A stretch of 46,013 nucleotides of DNA from a virus: IMG/VR virus record IMGVR_UViG_3300030104_007428, positions 1 to 46,013 of that record. One strand, 5' to 3'. A program made the position numbers and the translations under genes. Below, one piece after another: positions 25,201-33,576 of this stretch. The first letter of the stretch is position 1. Each line of letters opens with the position of its first letter. The notes under the pieces are model-generated. The model saw nothing but the letters and a program-made list of their open reading frames with translations. It had not been told where the DNA came from and made no database searches.

Positions 25201-26332
25201 TTATTCCTTCTATAATCATTCCATTCATATTTATGGAAGATGTCAAAGGAGTTAAAAAATGCTTTCTATTATAAAGCGGTGCAGGTCTTAATATTTCATC
25301 AAGGTCGGCAAATGAACCAGAATCAAGTAAATTTACTACTGCATAACAATACTGATTCTGTAAAATTCCATTATCACAATCGCCAAGATCATTAGCAATA
25401 TTTCTATCAAAGCCAGTGAATTGAACTATTGTGGAATTTAATGCAGATGGTCTTACAATTGCAGTTTCAAACTTTGAATAAGCATCCATATTCCATTGGC
25501 TTGCAGTGATATTTGATCCAAAGCCATTATCAACAAGTGAATCAGGTGTTCGATTTTCTCTTACATCTCGCCAAGGAAATGTGAATGTTGTTCTCTGTCT
25601 CACATAATTTTTATATGTATAAACTTGCGGGGGGTAAACTGTTTCTCTGTAAATTGCGGCTTCAAATATATCAAGAGGACTCTTATCTCCAACGAGAGCA
25701 CCTTTTAAATATAGTTTTTTAAGTTCTTCGTAATCAGATGCAGTTAGATCAACCAAACCCAATTCTTTATTTAAATCAGGATTATTAAATTGTACGATAG
25801 CATTGGCAAGAGGAGTGGTAATACTGATTCTTTTCATTCCTTCGCTTGTGTTTGTAGAACCTTGAATAAGCACTGGTTTGAATTTTGATACAACTGGTGT
25901 TTCTGTGAATGGTAAAATATCGCCATATTTAGCTCTTTGACGTCTTGTTGCACCGCTTCTTGTAAAGATAAACTCTGGGCCCGGCTCTCGTACAACTGTT
26001 AAAACATTTTCTTTAATTTGTCTGCGAGTTAATGTATTTTGGCCAACTCTTACTTGCTTCCATGTTGGGAACCCATAAGGGCCATTTCTGTGAAGCATAA
26101 GAGCGGGGAAAAATGATGCTGTTGTTGGTAAATGATGTGAAAAATTAAAATTTTTATAATTTGATAAAACAGCATTAGATTCTAGTGTCACTGGTATGCC
26201 AATTATATTCTGTTCTTTGTTAATAGAAACACCACTTGTGAGTGTTTCGGATAGATCTTCAACTATGTCCCAACCCACAGGTTCATATATAAATGTATTT
26301 AATCCAATAAAATCTTGATAATAATTAGCCAT
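22250..26332 (-). CDS. Large virion structural protein, 1360 aa
   Basis: The start is ATG 26332 (MANYYQDFIGLNTFIYEPVG) with GGAG seven nt upstream. A TTG four codons earlier is inside the site and rejected. The protein is aromatic, Asn/Pro-rich and predicted mainly beta, with no membrane segment. The last ~150 residues turn Gly/Pro/Gln-rich (GGPLKSLIKPQGQTLPK; GLGRYGGAGNIAREGFG) and end in NFNRNFFG, which looks disordered. It sits between the LamG-bearing protein and the LTPHGR protein. I do not recognise a T4 equivalent. A baseplate or adsorption-apparatus protein is inferred from size and context. Confidence 0.75.
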   Translation of the reverse strand: MANYYQDFIGLNTFIYEPVGWDIVEDLSETLTSGVSINKEQNIIGIPVTLESNAVLSNYKNFNFSHHLPTTASFFPALMLHRNGPYGFPTWKQVRVGQNTLTRRQIKENVLTVVREPGPEFIFTRSGATRRQRAKYGDILPFTETPVVSKFKPVLIQGSTNTSEGMKRISITTPLANAIVQFNNPDLNKELGLVDLTASDYEELKKLYLKGALVGDKSPLDIFEAAIYRETVYPPQVYTYKNYVRQRTTFTFPWRDVRENRTPDSLVDNGFGSNITASQWNMDAYSKFETAIVRPSALNSTIVQFTGFDRNIANDLGDCDNGILQNQYCYAVVNLLDSGSFADLDEILRPAPLYNRKHFLTPLTSSINMNGMIIEGINNGTLFNPIDKNQLPAGEAKWEAGSQSGKNPFYDSYENYIDGARQIGKDMSIIPEFRISNHVSFYETKSPLEENLDVFEITGGLSNTTGSNQDNFYKIYSNSDFMKSFEMFVDDNESMGSPIKIGLKCSGIKKLLPYDGFYPQQRTVQIAQQFFSSYSASVAMSGSSEAFAANPALIGFQNVLTPLFAPGILFNSIKSGVAVDYPTIRKNLSEDGTTNGLVLKETDDYYCSHSGNVGATWYYTIHDGLIFDRRIPFEVLLKPEALGGMDLYCNEPSIFANHSSSATINGISGDRLYSLMMHNFLSETSNFFLERKNYTTFYSKPSNQLEHFEKDKDYMMRVKMYKTTDDAQISNVSGGVGQKYFVAPQYASSSNENFTMYSRPSAFGPPSKMSSSVTLAGTKAYNYSASNDVYVLEDDHLLGNRSDLGENYPFTPPYYHGQSWADIKFTPTADGPYSVKQIINSASVTYYRYVHPDTDTGENIFDIPSGSAKTGPAYIQNNFYNKNALQLSASVNLFSIERDQQGALEEETARWVIQTKWESPMLNFNHLSSKTSVTLPLNASQSVPRGMWHQYGLIEEDQNKGIFMQIEDMKETWVTNILGKENQNVLSLAEKLNFSTKPKRLGEVADAKVISEAIVAVPFVEEDGLRKYFHVPRQDVDNVLIGNIRTGATVEAMVNKMQKYVFPPNMDFLNNRSLDPFAMYIFEFSHTLTQRDLADIWQGLYPKVTEKFETCKSEIAHPLLAQEILGGGSKLVQQAGGFMVDTGAEGTPLPSKIRWMVFKVKQRATTNYWRKMADSSGDLLQEVPNITYNWPYDYFSLVELAKIDASVVVAQREGGPLKSLIKPQGQTLPKLQVDEMYGPPTGPGPTFSTDIDPAVIQATNPDTQITNAPQMQADLVSRLDTRDIAFAGGLGRYGGAGNIAREGFGVGVDLGVGVGSQYDMRAGGGFFPGAAGPQQEIMNAFNQGFGFVNLMSNFNRNFFG

Positions 26333-26333
26333 T

Positions 26334-29300
26334 CTATACTCCAAAAATCTCTGAGGCGGTTGGGAAAGTTATCGCTGGTATTTCAAAACCAGAATCCCCT
26401 TCTATAATTACTGATGAACTCAAAATTCCATCTTTTGGTGCATAACCGTAAACTCTTTGTTTTCCACTTGTAATTGAATAATTACTGCCCAGTGAAGAAG
26501 TTAACCAACTATATTGAAAATCAGATTGCGGTATTGGCGAGGTTAAAAAAGCATTGTCGCGAGTGTTTTTAAGAACTGGTGATAAAACAGTTGATGCATC
26601 TGTTGGACGTTTTCTGCCATTTCTTTGAATTTTATGAAAATTTGGAACAACAACATAACTTTCTGGTACAGGTGCGGCATGAATTGAATCTGCTCCAAAT
26701 TGTCCACAAGGTCTTCTTAAGAGAGTTTGTAATCCTTCTCGGTAATTATTTTGACTGTTCATTCGGATTGTACCGGCTTCGCCAGAACCCGATGAACGAA
26801 CAGAGAGATTGCGATAATTCAAACTGTTGTAAACAGAATATTCTCTTGAATATACATCAAGATACCCAAGTGAGCTAACCTCAATGCCACCGGGTGCAGA
26901 AAAACGAGAAGTAATGATTGTGTTTGTAGCTGAACTTGTTATAACAGCATTTACAACATCTAATGAGTAAATTCTTGACTCAGTAACACCAGCAACTCCA
27001 CCAGTAACTGCTGTGAGGCTTTCAAAACTACTACCGGGATCTGGATTTGGAACATAGCCAGAAGCAGCAATTGCCAAATTAGGATCACCTGTGCTGGAGG
27101 TGATTTGAATTACAGCTTTACCAGCAGATGGAGCATCAGCCGTAATATTGAAAGTGTAATTTGTATCAAAGAAAGAATTGCTTGTCTCGATGGCCCCCGT
27201 AACATTCGCAAAATATTCAGCATTAGAGGAACCTGTTAAAATAGCTGTCGAACCAACAGCAACTCCGTTATTGTCGGGGTCCATTTCAATGGTTGCTATC
27301 TGGCCAGCGACAGTTGCTATTCTAAGTTTATCACCTTCACCAACACCTGATCTTGTATCTACAACAAAAGATCCGCTGTGCAATACCGCTGTTACACCAG
27401 CATTACCAATAACATTAGCATCAGGCTGTCGATTGTTAACATAAGTTCCAAAAACATTGCCAGAGGGGTAAGGTGCGATGCCTAACAAAGACATAGGCTG
27501 TGTTGTTTCTGGGAGGAGCGCTCCAATATCAGTCGGCAAATAAAGCGATTGCTCTGGGTTTTTTCTCAAGTATAAATTATTTTCATGCTTTCCAAAGCTT
27601 TGAACAATTTCGTAATTTTCTTTATAATTTCCATGAGAAAAGAATGGACTACCATCCGCATTGGTTTTAATATTCTTAATATTAACTGGTCTTTTTGCTC
27701 TTTCTTCGCGATAATATGTTGCAGCTTTTCTTGCCGGGTCTGGATAAGGACCACCATAATCGGCACCGACAAAACCAAGTGCTCCATCTGATCCAGACCA
27801 TTCACTAAGAACTATTTGCCATGCTTCTTCACGTGTATATTCATTATGAAGTCCATTTGGAGGTGCAGTGCCAGTGTCGTCATCTATTCTTAAAGCATCA
27901 TAATAGTTTAAATCGACATGTCGATGTTGGTGACCACCGACCCAATTCTGGGTAAAAGACCCTTGCATGGGAATTTCATTTGTGTAATCTGTGGTATCTG
28001 AGTGAATATTAGTTAAAATTGTAGCACTATGAAAATGTTCGGCAACTTGGGCATTAAATCCAGAATCAAGTGTACCAGAAACAAAATTTATAGGAGCCTT
28101 TTCTGTTCCAAATGTAAAGAAATAAGAATCATTATCATCGGCAGCACCATCAGGTATAACTGGGTCATTGGCATACTTTCCAACATAACCTTTAAGAATT
28201 GTTTTTTTCTTTTTATTTGGATCTAAAACATCATCACATTGTTGTGGGTCTATTACTCCCTGTCCAGTGCCTTGTCCGAACAAAAATGTATTCAATGGAA
28301 CACCACCATCGGTTTCACCTGCTCGTTGAACAAAATTATGTATAATGTTTCTATCTTTATCTTCTGGGTAGTTAATACCTCCATGAATAACTGGTTTTAT
28401 AACTTTATTTAATTTATATGGTTTCGAAAGTGACCTAAAAACATAAGCAGAGCCTGAGTATCGTGTACTATTGGCTTCATGAAAAAACGGAAGAGTGGTT
28501 TTATTATTAAAGTTTGTTGCTTCTCTTATAGATTCACGATCAGCAATATCTTCTCTTTCTTTTCTATGTCTTTGCCATAAACAATTTTCATCCTCATTTG
28601 ACACAACCGGTGCATGTCCGAATTTCCAATTGTAATTTAACTCAGCATGTCCTTTAGCAGAGCCTTCGGTAGATGAATATCTTGTTGTTAAAGGAAATTT
28701 ATTTTGATATTTGTTTCTTTCTAAAATATGACTATCAATAACATTCGTCACACCACCGGAAAAACGTGCACTAACAGGAAACAAATCTTCTACAATTCTA
28801 GAAATAGCGGTATCAATCCACTTAAAATATTGCATATAATTATCAAGGTCAGGAGTATCTCCAACTCTATCAAAAAACAACCTTCTAAGAAGATTTAAAT
28901 TTTTATATTCAGATCGATATTTGTCTACTGAGTTTCCAATTAAATTACTAAATTCAGAAATTGAGGAAAACATATTAAGCATTTCTTCAGAAATTGTCTG
29001 GTACATGCTTTTCTCAAGTGTGAAAAAATTATCAGATACATCTTCATCTTTTATAAAAAATTGTTCTTGATTGGATTTAATAATGACATTATCAGAAATT
29101 ACAGATATCTCAGGAAGTTCTTTTTTATGAGAATAAATATTTTCGTTAGACACAAAAGAAGTTTTAGAAGCACCAAAACTAAATCCAACACCTCTATGTT
29201 CTCTTCTGATAATATTATCAATCCAACCATAAATCGTATCAGTAGAGCCACTAGAAAAATCATCAACTATAAAGTTTCCTGTTGCATTGGAGCCACTTAC

Positions 29301-32009
29301 TAAATCAAAATTCCAATTTATAGCCAATACATCAGCACTTGGAACTGAACCAGTCAGATCATATGCAAAAGTAGTGGGTGGAAATATACCATCTCTTAAG
29401 CCATAATTAGAAGGATCAAGATTATGCTGTCGTATAATGTCTTTATCTAAGTAATCTTCATAATATCTAAAAGAACCCACTTGAATATCAGAATAATCTA
29501 TTATATTGCCATTAAAGCCATTCCAGTGGGCACCGGCATAAAAACGTTTTGCATTACTAAGGAAACTCGAACCACTATCATAATTCAATGTAGTTGTTAA
29601 TAAAAATTCATCTCTTACTTCACCGAAATCGTGTGTCACACCATAAAATTCTAATGTATATGTGGTAGGTGCACTCCCAGTTGCCACATTGCCTATCAAT
29701 TCATATTTGTCTGGTCTAACACTAACTGCTATATTCCATCTTTGATCATCATAGATGTCTACATATTTTTGTGTTTCGAGTAGAAGTAATCCATCTTGAT
29801 TTTTTAATACAAATTTAGCATTTTTACTGTCTATAGATTCTTTTACCAAATAAATTTGAAAGTTAGCTTTTTCGCCCGAAACCCAACCATAATCATTAGG
29901 GTTTGCTGGGTTTGCTTCATGTAGCCCAAATACAGATGATGATAAAAAAGATGTATTAAAGTGCCCTGTTTCGTGAGGAGAAATTTTATAAGGAACAATA
30001 ATATCAGCTTCTGCTGTAAAGGCCGAATATCTTTCTAACTTTTCTACTCCCGAACCTGATATAAAGGTGTTTGTATTATTTGCAGATGAAGTTTGATATA
30101 TTGTTGAGGAGAAATAATCTGGATCATTAAAATTTATATACTTTGTATTTAATGTTGTTCTTTTTGATTTATTGTTAAAATAATGAGTACCACCATCAGT
30201 GTAGACATTTAATTTTAAAATTTCATCATCGATACCAAAACAACGAAGAAGGTTTCTTACCGACCTTTCTGTTCCTTTTGATTTATAAATATGTTCTAAA
30301 TTATTATAAATATTGGTATAGATTAGGTTCTTGACTTCAAGGATATTTTTTTCGTATATATTAGCTTCACTATCTCTGTCTCCAAACTTCTCTAAAATTT
30401 TAGAATCAACAAATAAATTATTAACTGTGATTCCTTTTTCTGAGATGAGCCTATCAGCAAATGGCAGTGGCTTTTCGTCACTTTGTATGTATTTTTTATT
30501 TTTTAAATTTGGTATCTCAGTGATTTGAGTATGCAATGTGTCAAAATAGTTTGATATAATTTGAAATAAATATTTAACATTTTTATTGGAAGCTTCATCT
30601 TCTTCTACCATCCAGTTTGGTAATGTATTATATAACATATTACCATTTTCTTGATCCCAATCTGAACCAGATGTCTGCATCTCGGTTTTTAAATTAATAA
30701 CATCTGGATGTGTGCTATATATGATTGGATCGGCTATCTCAGAAGAGACTAGACCGGACTCAGTAAAAGCAGAATCGGTTGACCGAGCACCAGAAGAATA
30801 TCCCGTCCAAGAACCGTTAGCGATTCGTCCAGAATAATCTAATATAACAGAATCTGTTGTTGCTACACCAACTACACCTTCATTAAATTTATAATAAACA
30901 CCAAGTTTAACATTTGCATCGTCCGTGTTGGTTCCACCGCCAATACCGCGATACCAATTATTATGAATTTCTTCTGAGGTTCTCCGAGTTTTCCAAAAGC
31001 GGAAATCATCAAGAGAAGCAGAAAGCTTACCAGCGAATTGTGCGCCATGGCCAGCCTTCGCGTCTGTTTGTAGAGCACCGATATACCCATTCACTAATCC
31101 TGGGAAATCACCAAAACCTGTTGCTCCCAAGGTTCTTTCGTCATCTAAATTACCATTTTGGTATAGACGAGAAGTGATCCCAGAGGAGGCAGAAACAAGG
31201 CTTAGAGCATAATGTGACCAATTTGCAAGAGATCCAGTAGTGATACTTGTTGAACCAATAACACCTTCATATACCCCCGTAGAGCCCGATTGTAGGGTAA
31301 TTCTAAATGGATTTGCCCCAGCAGTTGTAGAGCTTGTAAGTATAAGAGTTAGACGACCATAATCAGCCGCCCCTACTGCGTTGCCATTCCAAAGGTCAAC
31401 AATAACTTCTTTTTCTGTTTTTGTGATATCAAAGGCATCTTTTTTAAGCCAGAATTCAATCGTGACACCTTCAGAGCCATTAACATCGTATGTAATTGTC
31501 CTATCTTTTGAGGCATCATAAATGACTGATTTTTCAAAAGTATTTCTTAATGGCTTCCCTTCCATCCCAGCAGAAGCTGTGTGCATTCCTCCGCGAGAAT
31601 AGATATACTCATAATCCGCTGATGAATTTGGTAAGCCATAGCCGTTAGTTATGGAGGCGGCGGTGCCCCATCCGTTTGCTGAAAAGATAGCATACCCAGT
31701 TGATTTTGGATATTTATTATCAAAAACCCACTTATCAAGATAAGAGGAAGATAATTCAAATAATATTTTTTCTTTCTCAGAGCCGTCATATGGATAATCT
31801 CCATATATTCTTTCTATTGTTTGAGTATAATATTCATAAGCAGAACCATATTTTGCAAAATTAGAAGAAGTTGCAAAATCTATATTTGGCTGGAATGTTG
31901 AATTCTGTTCGGCCTTTGTTTGAATAAAATCAAAAGATTCAACAGTCGAGCTACCGCTTGTTGCATTTTGAAATGTTGTTCCTTTTGTAAATAAATTTTT
32001 AATACTCAT
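26334..32009 (-). CDS. Giant baseplate/adsorption protein with LamG-like lectin domain, 1891 aa
   Basis: Residues about 170-375 form a laminin-G/concanavalin-like domain: VTIEFWLKKDAF, NWSHYALSLVSAS, RLYQNGNLDDERTLG, LDDFRFWKTRRTSEEI and YYKFNEG. These are the strand and DDxRxW patterns of LamG/pentraxin-type jelly rolls, which usually bind sugars. Around residues 450-620 lies a helical baseplate-like part (NWMVEEDEASNKNVKYLFQ; YNNLEHIYKSKGTERSVRNL), and a second jelly-roll-like stretch follows (FTAEADIIVPYKIS…). The C-terminal third is Gly/Asn/Thr-rich. It overlaps the DNRLRE-like gene by 11 nt, and a TATTTATT element lies 20 nt before the ATG. It may link the baseplate wedge to the host surface; that role is inference. 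Confidence 0.78.
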   Translation of the reverse strand: MSIKNLFTKGTTFQNATSGSSTVESFDFIQTKAEQNSTFQPNIDFATSSNFAKYGSAYEYYTQTIERIYGDYPYDGSEKEKILFELSSSYLDKWVFDNKYPKSTGYAIFSANGWGTAASITNGYGLPNSSADYEYIYSRGGMHTASAGMEGKPLRNTFEKSVIYDASKDRTITYDVNGSEGVTIEFWLKKDAFDITKTEKEVIVDLWNGNAVGAADYGRLTLILTSSTTAGANPFRITLQSGSTGVYEGVIGSTSITTGSLANWSHYALSLVSASSGITSRLYQNGNLDDERTLGATGFGDFPGLVNGYIGALQTDAKAGHGAQFAGKLSASLDDFRFWKTRRTSEEIHNNWYRGIGGGTNTDDANVKLGVYYKFNEGVVGVATTDSVILDYSGRIANGSWTGYSSGARSTDSAFTESGLVSSEIADPIIYSTHPDVINLKTEMQTSGSDWDQENGNMLYNTLPNWMVEEDEASNKNVKYLFQIISNYFDTLHTQITEIPNLKNKKYIQSDEKPLPFADRLISEKGITVNNLFVDSKILEKFGDRDSEANIYEKNILEVKNLIYTNIYNNLEHIYKSKGTERSVRNLLRCFGIDDEILKLNVYTDGGTHYFNNKSKRTTLNTKYINFNDPDYFSSTIYQTSSANNTNTFISGSGVEKLERYSAFTAEADIIVPYKISPHETGHFNTSFLSSSVFGLHEANPANPNDYGWVSGEKANFQIYLVKESIDSKNAKFVLKNQDGLLLLETQKYVDIYDDQRWNIAVSVRPDKYELIGNVATGSAPTTYTLEFYGVTHDFGEVRDEFLLTTTLNYDSGSSFLSNAKRFYAGAHWNGFNGNIIDYSDIQVGSFRYYEDYLDKDIIRQHNLDPSNYGLRDGIFPPTTFAYDLTGSVPSADVLAINWNFDLVSGSNATGNFIVDDFSSGSTDTIYGWIDNIIRREHRGVGFSFGASKTSFVSNENIYSHKKELPEISVISDNVIIKSNQEQFFIKDEDVSDNFFTLEKSMYQTISEEMLNMFSSISEFSNLIGNSVDKYRSEYKNLNLLRRLFFDRVGDTPDLDNYMQYFKWIDTAISRIVEDLFPVSARFSGGVTNVIDSHILERNKYQNKFPLTTRYSSTEGSAKGHAELNYNWKFGHAPVVSNEDENCLWQRHRKEREDIADRESIREATNFNNKTTLPFFHEANSTRYSGSAYVFRSLSKPYKLNKVIKPVIHGGINYPEDKDRNIIHNFVQRAGETDGGVPLNTFLFGQGTGQGVIDPQQCDDVLDPNKKKKTILKGYVGKYANDPVIPDGAADDNDSYFFTFGTEKAPINFVSGTLDSGFNAQVAEHFHSATILTNIHSDTTDYTNEIPMQGSFTQNWVGGHQHRHVDLNYYDALRIDDDTGTAPPNGLHNEYTREEAWQIVLSEWSGSDGALGFVGADYGGPYPDPARKAATYYREERAKRPVNIKNIKTNADGSPFFSHGNYKENYEIVQSFGKHENNLYLRKNPEQSLYLPTDIGALLPETTQPMSLLGIAPYPSGNVFGTYVNNRQPDANVIGNAGVTAVLHSGSFVVDTRSGVGEGDKLRIATVAGQIATIEMDPDNNGVAVGSTAILTGSSNAEYFANVTGAIETSNSFFDTNYTFNITADAPSAGKAVIQITSSTGDPNLAIAASGYVPNPDPGSSFESLTAVTGGVAGVTESRIYSLDVVNAVITSSATNTIITSRFSAPGGIEVSSLGYLDVYSREYSVYNSLNYRNLSVRSSGSGEAGTIRMNSQNNYREGLQTLLRRPCGQFGADSIHAAPVPESYVVVPNFHKIQRNGRKRPTDASTVLSPVLKNTRDNAFLTSPIPQSDFQYSWLTSSLGSNYSITSGKQRVYGYAPKDGILSSSVIIEGDSGFEIPAITFPTASEIFGV

Positions 32010-33576
32010 CTTTTTCTACTCTGAACTTGAATAAATAAGGCTGCTCTCGGTAAGAAGATACAGAATCCTCATAAAAACTATACTGGAATCCGTAAGTGTA
32101 CCCCGCCTCTAGCATAGATAAATCAAGATCAAAATAGTTGCCAGAAACATCGTAAGATAACATAGAGTATTCATTGTCACTTGAAGCTGTACCGTAAGGG
32201 ATAACAACCTTTTGATCAACAACTCTTGTTACTTGATATGAAGCACTTTCAATAATTAATGTTTGAGGAGTTGCTTGTGCTTTAGTATATATATTTGGGC
32301 TCCAATTTTTGTTTCTCACATATATTCTGAATCTCTCTGTTTCATTGGCAGAGTAAGAATCTTTAAGATTTGGCATCGAAACAACATATTTTCCATTCGG
32401 ACTTATGTTAGACGATTCAAGAATGTATGGTTTGATCGAACTAGTATGGAGTTGTACAACACCTGATGACTTAGCATGTGCAGTTGAATTGCTACCGCTA
32501 AACCAAATATCATAAATGGTTTCTAATGTTGAAGAACCTGTATATGCAAAAGAAGCAGAATATATTCCAGTTGAAACATAGCCCCCAGTTACAACCAATG
32601 TTGCACCAGTGTTAACACCGCCAGCAGACTGATCATCAACAGATAAAACCAAAGCACTACCTGTTGGTTCATCATCAGAAGCAGAGCCAGAAAAAATACT
32701 AACATATATTGGCTCAGTTGCTCCAAGGGCTGGTATATTTGTGAGTCTTCCTCTAACATAATTATATAAATAAATTGTATTTAAATTATCAGCAGCGGGT
32801 GCTAAAGAAGAACTAAAATAAAAATTACCTCGTTGGTCTTTTAAAGAGGAGTCCCAACGAGCTTCAATATTTGGACGTTCAAAGAAAAATTCACTATTTC
32901 TAGCAAAAAATTTCTTTGTATAATAAGATATAACCGCCCCTTCAAGATTTGCTGAACTTGATGCTTCATATGAAGCGGATAATTTAATCAAAAATCCATG
33001 ATTTTCTTTTGAACCAAGAATATTCCCAGCACTATTAATCCATTGTTCAACAAGCGGAGTGACATCAATAGATAAATTTTCAGTTCCAATTGGGAAAGAT
33101 TGTTCAAAAGATGAACTTGCATCTGTATAAATGTCACCGCCAGCGGATGACCATGAAGTGGACCCTTGTCTTTTTATCCAATTTGATCCTATTTTATCAT
33201 ATGTTAGATCAGTATAATTATCTAAATCCAAACCATAACCCTCTTCCCATGAGCCGCTTGCACCATTTATTGTTAACTTAAAATCTCTTGGTAGTGTTGT
33301 GGAGTGTGCAGCATTATATAAGTTTAAGAAAAAATTTACACTGCCAGAAGCAGGTATAATTCCTGCTGTTCTATCAGAGGAAATGTCTGAAATTGGAAAT
33401 TGAACTAAAATTCTTGAAAGCTCACCGGATGTTGATGACTGTTGACCATAAATTGAAAATGTCTCTAATATGTCAGCCGCCCCAGCATTGGAGCCTGTTC
33501 CTCTTTGTGTAAGGTTTTCTTCAAACGCATTAGTTATTGTATTATCTGCATCTGCTATGTATCTTTTAATAGACAT
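31999..33576 (-). CDS. Virion structural protein with DNRLRE-like N-terminal domain, 525 aa
   Basis: Residues 1-200 read like the DNRLRE fold of surface and adhesion proteins. They have an opening 'MSIKRYIADADNTITNAF', then LSRILVQFPISDI, VNFFLNLYNAAHS, SIDVTPLVEQWINS and NHGFLIKLS. Those four strands (…QFP…, …LxLY…, …DVTxxVxxW…, …GFLI…) are the hallmarks. The rest is a series of beta-sandwich segments with Ser/Gly-rich turns. It follows gp6 with an overlapping stop/start at 33576, where T4 encodes gp7, but I see no similarity to gp7. It is probably part of the baseplate periphery or a fibre attachment. Confidence 0.75.
   Translation of the reverse strand: MSIKRYIADADNTITNAFEENLTQRGTGSNAGAADILETFSIYGQQSSTSGELSRILVQFPISDISSDRTAGIIPASGSVNFFLNLYNAAHSTTLPRDFKLTINGASGSWEEGYGLDLDNYTDLTYDKIGSNWIKRQGSTSWSSAGGDIYTDASSSFEQSFPIGTENLSIDVTPLVEQWINSAGNILGSKENHGFLIKLSASYEASSSANLEGAVISYYTKKFFARNSEFFFERPNIEARWDSSLKDQRGNFYFSSSLAPAADNLNTIYLYNYVRGRLTNIPALGATEPIYVSIFSGSASDDEPTGSALVLSVDDQSAGGVNTGATLVVTGGYVSTGIYSASFAYTGSSTLETIYDIWFSGSNSTAHAKSSGVVQLHTSSIKPYILESSNISPNGKYVVSMPNLKDSYSANETERFRIYVRNKNWSPNIYTKAQATPQTLIIESASYQVTRVVDQKVVIPYGTASSDNEYSMLSYDVSGNYFDLDLSMLEAGYTYGFQYSFYEDSVSSYREQPYLFKFRVEKDEY
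32030..32037 (-). promoter_or_regulatory. Candidate phage late promoter element TATTTATT
   Basis: The octamer on the minus strand (CCTTATTTATTCAAG) lies 20 nt before the ATG at 32009, inside the last codons of the 525-aa gene. As a coding sequence can produce it by chance, this site is weaker than the two intergenic ones. Confidence 0.3.
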
